DNA of 64,000 nt, from assembly GCA_018817425.1 (NCBI GenBank), contig JAHITX010000007.1, positions 108,862 through 172,861 on the forward strand. Reading direction: 5' to 3'. The notes beneath the pieces were generated by a model, which had not been told where the DNA came from, made no database searches, and saw only the letters and a program-made list of their open reading frames with translations. The position numbers were made by a program, and so were the translations under genes. Positions within the stretch are counted from its first letter, which is position 1. Every line of letters begins with the position of its first letter. The DNA is from Pseudomonadota bacterium. GTDB lineage: Bacteria; Desulfobacterota; Desulfobacteria; Desulfobacterales; RPRI01. Shown here one piece after another: positions 8,661 to 16,949 of this stretch.

Positions 8661-9977
8661 TCATATCAGTTGTGTTATTTCTTTAATTATTTTATTGATT
8701 TCATCTATGCGATGATCGTTATCAGTAAGCGGCAATGCTTTTTTATACATATCAAGAGCCTCGTGATATTTTTTTTGCTCGTTTTTCAATTGAGCGTAAT
8801 GATAGTATATCTTAAAAGAACCGTTATCCACAGCCAAAGCATTTGAAAGATAAAAATCTGCAAGATCAAGCTGTTTAGCACTTAAGCAAAATTCTCCAAG
8901 CCTGAACAATACTTCTTCATCAATTGTTAAAATCGAAAGAAGTTTTGCAATCTCTGCATTGTATTCCAATGTCTGCCCGTTTGATTTGTATCCCACAGCG
9001 GCTACAATATGCGGCATAGGATGATCAGGAAGAATTTCTATTGCTTTTTCTGCCATGCTTAATGCTCCTTGTACCCTACCCTCTTTCAAAAGCTGTTCGG
9101 CCTGCTCAACTTCATCCTGAAAGACAAGCAAACGATAATCAATATCATCTCCGTTTACGATAACATTAAAAAAGTGACTGAATGCCCCATCTTCTAAAGT
9201 ACCGGCCAGCGGAGCACCGGAGCCTCCGGCAATTATCTGGCTCAATCCGGAAACTACCGAAAAATTATATACATGCACATGCCCGGCAAATACTATATCA
9301 ACATTGTACTGCTTTAGCAGACCGGCAAGTTCATCACGCTTTTCCGGATATTTGTTCAATGAATCCTCCAGATGTTTTATCTTCGGATATAAAGGCCTGT
9401 GCAGCAGTACAAAAATATGTTTACCTTCAGCCCCCTTCAAATCTTCTTTCAGCCACTCAAGTTGTTTTCCCGTAATCAGGGCCTCTTCACTCTCAAGTTC
9501 ACTGCATAATATGATAAAATGACAACCCTTTACATCAACCGAATAATAAAGCGTTCCGGTCTCCTTGTTTATATATCGTTTTACAAATGCTTTTCTGGCT
9601 TGTTTAGTATAACCTGAATGGTTTCCCATTGTAATGTACAAAGGAATATTCTTTTCCCGTATCGGCGCAGTTACTTTCTCAAAATCCTCAAATTCTTTCT
9701 CTGCCTTTTTTTCTGAGTCAGCATCATAACCCAAAACAAGATCGCCGGTATTAAGTATCAGTACAGGATCAAGTTCAACAGCCTTGTTAACCGCCTTGTA
9801 GTATATATACGGTTGTTCCGGCCGAAACTCATTTGCCGGACGGTTATCACCCATAACCACAAAATTTAACGCTTGTTCTTCATGCTGTTCGGTCGCAAAA
9901 ACTGTTCCACAGCCAAACAAAAAAATAAACAAAACAAAAACAGCAAGGAAGTTTTTTTTCATATCTTTTCCTTTCAT
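8661..9977 (-). CDS. Exported calcineurin-like phosphoesterase with C-terminal TPR repeats
   Basis: The start at 9977 is chosen because GGAGG lies 6 bases upstream; ATGs at 9983 (overlapping the previous stop as ATGA) and 9962 are alternatives. A hydrophobic signal (FLAVFVLFIFLFGCG) is followed by a metallophosphoesterase domain with all metal-ligand blocks: VVMGDNRP, NTGDLV, MGNHSG, LLHRP and AGHVHVYN (to about residue 285). The remaining ~150 residues are TPR-like repeats. It probably acts on the periplasmic side, with the TPRs recruiting a partner. The FGC could be a weak lipobox, but VFA-T also fits signal peptidase I. Confidence 0.8.
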   Translation of the reverse strand: MKGKDMKKNFLAVFVLFIFLFGCGTVFATEQHEEQALNFVVMGDNRPANEFRPEQPYIYYKAVNKAVELDPVLILNTGDLVLGYDADSEKKAEKEFEDFEKVTAPIREKNIPLYITMGNHSGYTKQARKAFVKRYINKETGTLYYSVDVKGCHFIILCSELESEEALITGKQLEWLKEDLKGAEGKHIFVLLHRPLYPKIKHLEDSLNKYPEKRDELAGLLKQYNVDIVFAGHVHVYNFSVVSGLSQIIAGGSGAPLAGTLEDGAFSHFFNVIVNGDDIDYRLLVFQDEVEQAEQLLKEGRVQGALSMAEKAIEILPDHPMPHIVAAVGYKSNGQTLEYNAEIAKLLSILTIDEEVLFRLGEFCLSAKQLDLADFYLSNALAVDNGSFKIYYHYAQLKNEQKKYHEALDMYKKALPLTDNDHRIDEINKIIKEITQLI

Positions 9978-9979
9978 AG

Positions 9980-10345
9980 TCATCCTCCGGCAAGTTTGAC
10001 TTTGTAGCCAAGTGCACCTAATTCTTTTTCCAGCATATCCCTGTGATCTCCCTGAATTTCAATTACTCCGTTCTTTACACTGCCCCCGCTACCGCATTTT
10101 TGTTTAAGGGCTTTCGCAATATTTTTCAGATTTTCATCATCTAAAGGCAAGCCGGTTATCAAGGTTACACCTTTTCCTTTTCGCCCCTTTGTTTCTCTCA
10201 TTAACCTTACTATGCCATCACTTTTAGGAATGGATTGTTTTTTCCGGCAAATACAATTCGCTACAGGTTTATTGCAGGCAGGACACATTTTGCCAAACTC
10301 TGTTGAATAAACCAAAGAGGTATTTTTATTATTGTGAGCTTTCAT
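9980..10345 (-). CDS. SUI1/YciH-family translation initiation factor homologue
   Basis: 121 aa. The C-terminal ~80 residues are a SUI1 (eIF1-like) fold with the signature KGKGVTLITGLPLDDENL, the KCGSGGSVKNGVIEIQGDH block and the conserved GY near the end. The N-terminus has a short Cys cluster (CPACNKPVANCIC) that may bind zinc. E. coli YciH, the closest studied relative, influences initiation fidelity. The stop overlaps the next start (ATGA), so it is coupled to the phosphoesterase. No strong Shine-Dalgarno is visible at 10345. Confidence 0.88.
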   Translation of the reverse strand: MKAHNNKNTSLVYSTEFGKMCPACNKPVANCICRKKQSIPKSDGIVRLMRETKGRKGKGVTLITGLPLDDENLKNIAKALKQKCGSGGSVKNGVIEIQGDHRDMLEKELGALGYKVKLAGG

Positions 10346-10500
10346 AGCGGATTTTATATTGTTTTTGGAAGTAATTTCAGCGAAATTTCATGCATCCATT
10401 TATCAATAAATAAATGACAAACTGCCTCGCCATTATTAAAACAGTCATTCGAACCCTATAAATATGGATATTTTCCCATATGCATATATTTTATTTTTCA

Positions 10501-10642
10501 GAGCCACTTTCAAAACGTTTCAGTTTGGTCAAGCTCAAGGCGTGAGAAAATTTCAACCACAGGAATACATATAGTATTTCGAGGATTGAAATTTTAGCCC
10601 AACGCTGAGATCGGCCAAAATGGGGCGTTTTGAAACTGGCTC
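10501..10642. repeat. 142-bp palindromic element with terminal inverted repeats (copy 1)
   Basis: The ends are near-perfect inverted repeats of 17 bp (10501-10517 and 10626-10642, one mismatch; outer bases GAGCCA/TGGCTC). The centre is a second imperfect palindrome around GGAATACAT/AGTATTTCG, so the transcript would fold into a long hairpin. No ORF. A clearly related but diverged copy lies at about 50022-50192. This is a MITE-like or REP-like family that has moved within this genome. Confidence 0.8.
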
Positions 10643-10820
10643 TTTAATATGCACAGAATATATGCTTCCGTCAATATCTGAGTTTCCCCAAAATCCGCTA
10701 TTGATTTTTACAATTAAATATTCGACCATTCCAGCTATAAAATAATGGCAATTTGAGCCATTATTGCTTTTAAAATTATTATTTAACTTTGGAATCACAG
10801 ACGACTAAACAACAAAAAAA

Positions 10821-11010
10821 AACCTAATTGATACCTCAATCGACCTGACCGACTTTTTCAAAAACCCTGCTTCTCCAAGACAAAAACAGTATGAGTTGAT
10901 TCGAGCTATTATTATTGACGGAGATTCAATAGAAGAGACTGCAAAACGATATGGGTATAAACCCAGTACTGCCTATTCCCTGCTCAGAGATTCCAGAGCC
11001 GCACTTTATT
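10821..11010 (+). pseudogene. Truncated HTH-domain gene (likely transposase N-terminal remnant)
   Basis: Open frame from 10821 without a proper start or ribosome binding site. It reads DTSIDLTDFFKNPASPRQK, then YELIRAIIIDGDSIEETAKR and YGYKPSTAYSLLRDS: a helix-turn-helix of the kind found at the N-terminus of several transposases. After about 11010 the frame becomes unrelated and runs into the 3' end of the DUF4124 gene on the other strand. The downstream catalytic part is missing, so I treat it as a fragment left by deletion. Confidence 0.55.
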
Positions 11011-11091
11011 CTTCACCACCAGTGTATAAGTCTTCACCCAGGCTGTCTCCTTTGAAGGGAACAGACATCGGGGAACGCTGCCCGCTCGATT

Positions 11092-11601
11092 TTACTTCCT
11101 GGGTTCTTTTTGCTCCGCTGTGTTTTGCCGTTTAGTATGCCTGTCTTCTGGAGCATTAGCATTCCGTTGATAGCCCTGTTTATGGACTTGCACATGGCCT
11201 CGTCCGATGACGGGTTTAACCGGGTAGTATACAACTGGCCTGTTTTCAATTTCTTTAATTTTATCAGAAAGCTCTGCTATTTTTTTCTCTAATTTCTCTT
11301 TTTCGGCCTTTTGCTTTTCCTCTTCAGCCCTTCTGATTTTTTCCTGATCGACCTCAAGCTTATGCTGGCGAACCAGATTCTTGGCATCTTCTACCAGAGC
11401 TGTGTACCCAGGGCGGATTCTTTCGGATTCGGTGGAACTTTTTATGGCTTTGGTTTTATCGTATTTTATACCATCATGTGGTTTTTGGTTACCGAAATGT
11501 TTGACGCCTTTATCATCTGTCCATGAGTAGACATTTTCATCCGCAAACACCGGATAGACACACAATATAATTAAAACAAATATTATTGTTATTTTTTTCA
11601 T
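11092..11601 (-). CDS. Exported DUF4124 protein with coiled-coil
   Basis: About 169 aa from the ATG at 11601 (GGAGGGG five bases upstream); the longer frame reading into the repeat upstream is spurious. Signal peptide KKITIIFVLIILCVYPVFA, then the DUF4124 signature YSWTDDKGVKHFGNQKP, followed by a Lys/Glu-rich coiled coil (EKIRRAEEEKQKAEKEK...) and a basic tail. DUF4124 proteins are periplasmic and mostly uncharacterised. A monocistronic unit; the promoter region is occupied by a MITE-like element. Confidence 0.8.
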   Translation of the reverse strand: MKKITIIFVLIILCVYPVFADENVYSWTDDKGVKHFGNQKPHDGIKYDKTKAIKSSTESERIRPGYTALVEDAKNLVRQHKLEVDQEKIRRAEEEKQKAEKEKLEKKIAELSDKIKEIENRPVVYYPVKPVIGRGHVQVHKQGYQRNANAPEDRHTKRQNTAEQKEPRK

Positions 11602-11665
11602 TTTATCCCCTCCATCATTTTCAAATATATAATACATTTTTCTTTTCTGCACAAGTTCATGCGAA

Positions 11666-11796
11666 GAGACTGTGTCACAATTAGAAAAAATGCCATTCCT
11701 AACGTATGTGAGGAATCTTGAAATGCTGAATTTACATAAACCAAGATTTCGCACTTCGCTTCGAAATGACATAAAAATGAATTACGATACAGTCTC
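11666..11796. repeat. 131-bp MITE-like element with 17-bp terminal inverted repeats
   Basis: GAGACTGTGTCACAATT at 11666-11682 pairs with the reverse complement of 11780-11796 at 14 of 17 positions. No coding capacity. It sits 65 bp upstream of the DUF4124 start, where it could affect its promoter. Beyond it, around 11864-11877, CCAGCCGGGGCTGG forms a small GC-rich hairpin. Confidence 0.65.
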
Positions 11797-12071
11797 GAAG
11801 GCAGAGCACGAAGTGACACGTAGTGAAGCATAAGCGCTAACAATTTCATTGCTGGATACCCCAGCCGGGGCTGGCTTATCAAGTCCGGTATGACGGTTTA
11901 GGATGCTTGCACAAAACCATTATTTCCAAATGCGGTTACCCTTGTCCTGCCCCTTTGTTCTTGTTGACTTTTACTGTAGTTACTGATAGTTAAAAAGAAT
12001 CTATCATGATAGCATTACAACTTTGTGTTTTACGAAAATACTTTAAATTTTAAACAAACTGATATATTTTT

Positions 12072-13334
12072 ATGCCAGCCAAGTGTGCTTCAAAGCCAAA
12101 TAACTTCTCCGTTTCAATAGAGTCAGGTCTGGATCAATACTGCAAGGCTACCCATCCAATCCGTTACGGAAATTATATAAGGATTAGAACACAAGATTAT
12201 GAATATATTTTTGATTTAAACGGAAAGGCAAAAATAATCAGCGGAAAGCACCATAGCAATTGGTCTCGTGAAGACTGGCTGAAACGCACAAAAGGAAATG
12301 ACTGGGTATTTTATACTGCAGGTATGGGCTATAGCAATGCTTATGCATATGAAGGCGAATACTATACAGTATGCCCCGATTATAATTCCAACTCGATTTT
12401 CGGCTACAGGCCATTTGAAAGCCAATATGTCATAGATGCCCTTGACTCCCTCCAATTCTTTGTACGAAATTTAAAGGATATTATCGATGAACCGGCTTAT
12501 TCGGAAAATATATTACTACTTAATAAAATAATTAATAATAATTCCGGCTTGCCCGAACCCGATATTCACAGTATCATTAAAAGCCCTATATCTGTGCTTC
12601 CGCCTGACACCAGGCATTCGGATTACGATGTGATCCCTGTTATTATCGCAGACGGATGCATATACAACTGTGATTTTTGCTCGGTCAAATCCAATGAAAA
12701 AATCAATATACGAAGCGAAGCGGATATCGCCCGGCAGATAAATGAATTAAGAGCGTTTTACGGCGAAGATATTATCAACTATAATTCAGTGTTTCTCGGC
12801 AATCATGATGCTCTGGTTGCCAAGGAAAGTATTATGGCATTTGCAATAAGCGAATCTTATAAACTCGTAAAGAACACCGTGATGCTTGATAATTATCTTT
12901 ATTTGTTCGGCAGCATCTTTTCATTACTTAACGCTGATGAAAAGATTTTCAGCATACTGGATGATTCCCCGTTTCACACTTATATCAATATAGGCTTTGA
13001 ATCTTTCGACCAAACAACACTCGATTTAATCGGCAAACCCGTAAAAGCTGATGATTCGAAAAAAGCTTTTTTGCGTATGATGGAAATCAACAGAAAATAC
13101 AGCAGTATTGAAATTACCGGAAATTTGATCATAGGGTCACAACTACCAGCATCTCATTTAATTTCCATGCAAGACTTTATAAATGAAAACATTTCTGACC
13201 GTCCTGCCAACGGCTGTCTTTATCTCTCTCCACTTTTAGGTGAATATAATAATAACGAGATCAAGAGAAAGTTTCACACAATAAAATATAGCATTCAAAT
13301 GCCGGTATATATTTACCTTATCCAAAGATTATAG
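12072..13334 (+). CDS. Radical SAM protein of unknown function
   Basis: 420 aa. The 4Fe-4S/SAM motif is C196-x3-C200-x2-C203 in DGCIYNCDFC, followed by the usual radical SAM landmarks: a GNHDAL loop, and GFESFDQTTLDLIGKP resembling the common G-(I/F)-E-S-x-(S/D)-Q-x-x-L-x-x-x-x-K segment. The first ~190 residues form an unrecognised N-terminal domain rich in Tyr and Asp. No neighbouring precursor peptide, glycosyltransferase or maturase was found, so the substrate is open. There is no good Shine-Dalgarno and the gene stands alone between decayed mobile elements, which suggests acquisition by transfer. Confidence 0.75.
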   Translation: MPAKCASKPNNFSVSIESGLDQYCKATHPIRYGNYIRIRTQDYEYIFDLNGKAKIISGKHHSNWSREDWLKRTKGNDWVFYTAGMGYSNAYAYEGEYYTVCPDYNSNSIFGYRPFESQYVIDALDSLQFFVRNLKDIIDEPAYSENILLLNKIINNNSGLPEPDIHSIIKSPISVLPPDTRHSDYDVIPVIIADGCIYNCDFCSVKSNEKINIRSEADIARQINELRAFYGEDIINYNSVFLGNHDALVAKESIMAFAISESYKLVKNTVMLDNYLYLFGSIFSLLNADEKIFSILDDSPFHTYINIGFESFDQTTLDLIGKPVKADDSKKAFLRMMEINRKYSSIEITGNLIIGSQLPASHLISMQDFINENISDRPANGCLYLSPLLGEYNNNEIKRKFHTIKYSIQMPVYIYLIQRL

Positions 13335-13532
13335 AAAATAATACCCATACACTAGACACAGTATGCTTATGGAAGGAATCATTGCCTTCATTCCGTTTCT
13401 GCTCTGGCTGTATTTTCTAAAATGACCAGTCAGGGATAGAAACTGTGGAAACAATCGTAAGCGCTTAATTAACCCTAACTTCACAAACAATTCAGACTAT
13501 GCCATGATGCCTCCAAAAAAAGGGGGGGCGGG

Positions 13533-13942
13533 AAAATCCCGGACGATTTGCTTGGCAACTACAATGGATATGTACAGACAGATGCGTATTCAGGCTATGA
13601 TGCTCTTGACCGGAAAACAGGTATAATTCTTGTTGGATGCTGGTCACACGTACGCAGAAAACTTGTAGAAGTTATCGATGCCCGCCAAAAGGTTTACTTG
13701 GATAAGCTATGAGTTATGCTCTCAATCAAAGAACTGGTTGTTTTCAGGCCATCCGAGAGGGTGCCAAAGCCAGTGCAATGTTCTTCAGCCTGATAGAAAC
13801 AGCAAAAGCAAACAGATTGGAGCCGTACAGTTATTTGCGATACATATTCAAATACCTACCGCTTGCCAAAACCACTACTGACTATGAAAAGCTGCTGCCC
13901 CAGAAAATCGACCAAAAAAAACTTATCGTCTTTGCTCTATGA
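13533..13942 (+). pseudogene. IS66-family transposase (TnpC) remnant, deleted and frameshifted
   Basis: The first block, from 13533, reads DDLLGNYNGYVQTDAYSGYD, then GCWSHVRRKLVEVIDARQK, a typical IS66 core. It is joined by an internal deletion to the C-terminal region at 13709 onwards (MSYALNQ, then GAKASAMFFSLIETAKANRL and EPYSYLRYIF, ending KLLPQKID). Part of the junction (KNWLFSGHPRG) survives in another frame. The element lacks tnpA/tnpB and most of the DDE domain, so it is inactive. Confidence 0.82.
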
Positions 13943-14005
13943 TTGTTGTTAATTATACGCTTACACATAAAGAGCCACAATACTATATGATTACTGCCCC
14001 CTTAT

Positions 14006-15277
14006 TTAAAATTTAGAACTAGATAAAATTATTACGCTTTCTCTGAGTTCTTTTATGTCGGGACTATATTTAGTTTTACGTTTTTTTACATATCTTAGAA
14101 CACCAATTTCCTTTAAATACCAGCCTGCTTTTGTAGCAATGTCGCCAATAATTAAATCTACAGGCAATTCAAGCCCTGCATAAGCTGAATTAGAAACGAC
14201 AAACCAAATCTGAGAATCTTTTGTTGCTTTAGCTTTTAATAAATTCAAAACATTTAACATGTCTTCAAAGTAAGCCTGAATCATCAGCGGAATATATTTG
14301 CTCATGAGATTTTCTTTATTTTTATTGATGTGGATCATTGTCTTTTCATAAAGTATCCCAAAGTCATCAATCATTGGTTCCTGCCACTTTGCCTGAACAT
14401 GAGAACGTACTGTTTCAAGTCTTAAGTCATACAGTTTTTGTCTGCTTTTAATAAACTTACCTAAGAACAGTTCAGGTCTGTATATGTCTGTATAGTCAAA
14501 TGTATTAAGATATGGTGGTGATGTAATGCAAAGTTTAAAGTTCTTTAATTCATTTGAGGTCTTCAAGATATTTCTGCAATCACCTTTGAGAATTTTTGAT
14601 TTTATGTGAATGGGGTTCTCTTGAATATCAGACTTTATGTTTGATAGATTTTGTATCAATGCCCTAAGAAATGACTCTTTATCAAACCTGTTTTTTTTCC
14701 AAGTGTCGCGATAGCGAAGGCATTTACCATCTCTTTTAGCATTACAATTTTGCATTGCTGCTGAAATTAATGCAAGTCGAATCAACTTGCGAACATTTGA
14801 TCCTGTAATAGAATATGTATGTTTCCAACCACCTTCAAAAGAATTTAAGACATCATTATTAAATAGCCATTTGTCAAGTTTTTCTGTCTCAGAAAAGGTT
14901 GAAAATCCCAAAAGAGGAGAGGGTTTTCCTGTTTCAACAGACTTCAATAATTTGTTTTCCAATCTATTCAGTTGGGAAATTTCTGCGTTCTTGATTTTTG
15001 CATCTGAAAGAAATGAAGTAAAGGGGTTAACCTCAATTCCTACTGATTTGTGTCCAAGAAGCGATGCAGTTAAAGTTGTTGTGCCACTGCCATTAAACGG
15101 ATCAATAATTAAATCGTCTCTTGCCACGCCCGTTTGCTCAATTGCTTTCTCAACTAAGGTAGGTGAAAAGCCCTCTTTGTAATAATACCACCTATGTCTT
15201 GGTAAATTCGTTGTATCTTCGTAATTTGAATAACCACCGTTTTTAAGAATAAAATTATCGTTTAGTTTTTCGTGCAT
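14006..15277 (-). CDS. DNA methyltransferase of the defence operon (motif I before SPPY)
   Basis: 423 aa from the ATG at 15277, 8 bases after the nuclease stop; a TTG at 15307 overlapping the nuclease is an alternative. SAM-binding motif I is DPFNGSGTT at residues 59-67 and the catalytic motif is SPPY at 253-256, separated by ~185 residues that probably contain the target-recognition region. SPPY is found in N4-cytosine and some N6-adenine enzymes. The order motif I then IV is opposite to the common beta-class SPPY enzymes. An Asn-rich C-terminus follows (WFVVSNSAYAG). It is the last gene of a four-gene operon with nuclease and ATPase, so I infer self-DNA modification or marking of immune targets. 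Confidence 0.85.
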   Translation of the reverse strand: MHEKLNDNFILKNGGYSNYEDTTNLPRHRWYYYKEGFSPTLVEKAIEQTGVARDDLIIDPFNGSGTTTLTASLLGHKSVGIEVNPFTSFLSDAKIKNAEISQLNRLENKLLKSVETGKPSPLLGFSTFSETEKLDKWLFNNDVLNSFEGGWKHTYSITGSNVRKLIRLALISAAMQNCNAKRDGKCLRYRDTWKKNRFDKESFLRALIQNLSNIKSDIQENPIHIKSKILKGDCRNILKTSNELKNFKLCITSPPYLNTFDYTDIYRPELFLGKFIKSRQKLYDLRLETVRSHVQAKWQEPMIDDFGILYEKTMIHINKNKENLMSKYIPLMIQAYFEDMLNVLNLLKAKATKDSQIWFVVSNSAYAGLELPVDLIIGDIATKAGWYLKEIGVLRYVKKRKTKYSPDIKELRESVIILSSSKF

Positions 15278-15284
15278 AATATAT

Positions 15285-16370
15285 TTATGAGCACACTGGT
15301 TCTGCAAACATTCTTATTGGTTTTTCAAAACCAAGTATTGATTCATGGAATTTTTTATCCTCATTAATAACAATATCAATATCCTTATAACACATACCAT
15401 CGGCAGTGTTTATTGTTGTTTTGTCAGGAGTCAAATTATTCCTTCTGCCATCAATAACGACTAAATATGATTTCAGAATTGTCGTTGGTGCGTCTGAGGA
15501 TGCAGTGTCAAAGTATTCTTTAAGTTGAGCTATTCCCTGATTTGCTCGTGGGTCACCATGAGTATATATTTCTCCATCAGCTTCTTTTTTAACTGTTCCA
15601 ATAAATTTTATTTCAATAAGAGCTGTTCTGTTTGCTTCACGCCACTGAATTTTAATATCAACTGGTTTTGGTTTACTTAAATCTCCAACAACATTATATT
15701 CCCTTGACGATTCCATTGAAATCCCTCTTGCAAAAAAAGTGCTTAGAAATTCATGCAAAGACAATTGCATAAATTTTTCAGGAATGTTGCTCCCGCTACC
15801 CCCTCCTTTAAAGAAAAGTCTTTTGGTATCTGCCCACGAATCAGAAAAATGTTTACAAGTAGATTTGAGAATTTTAGATTTAGAATAATGGCATAAAGCC
15901 TGAACCAAATCATTGAACTGAGTAGCGAATCTACTACCCTTGTTATAAATAGTGATATCTATTTTTGATCCATTGGCAAAAAAATATTCTTTGTTATTAT
16001 TGAAGTGATAGATTAGTGTTTTGGTCTGTTTAAATAATTCATCTGGATCTTGATCTTCCCAAATAATCATTTTACTACTATCAGTAAAAACTTGAATGAT
16101 TAATAAGCCACCAGTGCGATTCAAAAGTATATTCTTATCATATAGAAGTGCCCCCTTTGATTCGTCAAAACATGGTTGGTCATTTAAATCTTTGCAAACG
16201 AAAAAATCACCTTTGAAAAAGCTAGGTTCAAAGTACCTGTAAATCTCGTTTAAAGATTTGGCAACAACTTCAAGCGCTTTACTTGCTGGGTCAACATTAC
16301 CAAAAGCACGCATTACTTTAGCGATATAATGATCTGAGAGAGTTCTTATTATTTCTTCTTTATCTTGCAT
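15285..16370 (-). CDS. PD-(D/E)XK-type nuclease, probable defence effector
   Basis: 361 aa. The C-terminal half contains KPVDIKIQW followed by ALIEIKFIG: D238, E253 and K255 match the PD-(D/E)XK active site, with E207 (LHEFL) as a possible upstream acidic residue. A Gly-rich linker (FFKGGGSGSN, about 188-196) separates this from an N-terminal domain of unknown fold that may contact the small partner or DNA. It starts 6 bases after the preceding gene and ends 8 bases before the methyltransferase. It could be a type II-like restriction enzyme or the effector of an ABC-three-component system; the context favours a hybrid of both. Confidence 0.72.
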   Translation of the reverse strand: MQDKEEIIRTLSDHYIAKVMRAFGNVDPASKALEVVAKSLNEIYRYFEPSFFKGDFFVCKDLNDQPCFDESKGALLYDKNILLNRTGGLLIIQVFTDSSKMIIWEDQDPDELFKQTKTLIYHFNNNKEYFFANGSKIDITIYNKGSRFATQFNDLVQALCHYSKSKILKSTCKHFSDSWADTKRLFFKGGGSGSNIPEKFMQLSLHEFLSTFFARGISMESSREYNVVGDLSKPKPVDIKIQWREANRTALIEIKFIGTVKKEADGEIYTHGDPRANQGIAQLKEYFDTASSDAPTTILKSYLVVIDGRRNNLTPDKTTINTADGMCYKDIDIVINEDKKFHESILGFEKPIRMFAEPVCS

Positions 16371-16376
16371 TTACTG

Positions 16377-16946
16377 TTACCCTAATTCTAAAGAATTAAT
16401 CAGTGTGACAGCCGGGATTATCAAATCTTGAGTTTTAATACCTAAAGCCTCACTAATTTCTTTAAACCGGGGATAAAAACTCGTTTGGTCAAGCCATGCC
16501 TTATTTTGTAACTCTATTTGCTTTTTCAAGTTCGGCTCATTTAATAACGCCCTTACGGTTTGAGTATATGGGATAAGAATGGCAGTTGTGCAAGCTGCAT
16601 TTAATAATTCTTCTCTTTTTGTGAAATTTAATAGATTTTTGAATTTGTTAAATTCATCCGTTCCCCTTCCAGAAATTGTGTAGTATTCACCTTTATTTTC
16701 AAATAGCCCATTTTGAAGGTGACGCATAATAGCGGTATTAATTGAATCAGAAAAAGGGAAACCGTTTTCGGCGGTATATCTATGCGGCCATGTTGCTATA
16801 GAATTACCAGAGTAACAATATAGGAATGATGAAAAATAAGAGAATAACTGTATCTCTTCAAGCTTAAAACCATCTAAAAAATTATCAAGTTTGTGAGCTA
16901 AAGATAAACTGTCAAAAAATGCTTCCGGTGTTACTTGGTCGGTCAT
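16377..16946 (-). CDS. Small partner protein of the SMC-like ATPase (middle-component-like)
   Basis: 189 aa, mostly helical, no signal peptide or catalytic motif. Residues ~65-110 (DSINTAIMRHLQNGLF, EYYTISGRGTDEFNKF) look like a winged-helix unit. It begins 3 bases after the ATPase stop and ends 6 bases before the nuclease, so it is tightly coupled to both. Position and size fit the middle component of ABC-three-component systems (LmuC-like in Lamassu), but I see no diagnostic residue and the assignment rests on context. Confidence 0.6.
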   Translation of the reverse strand: MTDQVTPEAFFDSLSLAHKLDNFLDGFKLEEIQLFSYFSSFLYCYSGNSIATWPHRYTAENGFPFSDSINTAIMRHLQNGLFENKGEYYTISGRGTDEFNKFKNLLNFTKREELLNAACTTAILIPYTQTVRALLNEPNLKKQIELQNKAWLDQTSFYPRFKEISEALGIKTQDLIIPAVTLINSLELG

Positions 16947-16949
16947 AAT

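Noticed and set aside
10553..10798. Minus-strand open frame
   Set aside because: It lies largely inside the palindromic element and has low-complexity, non-protein-like content.
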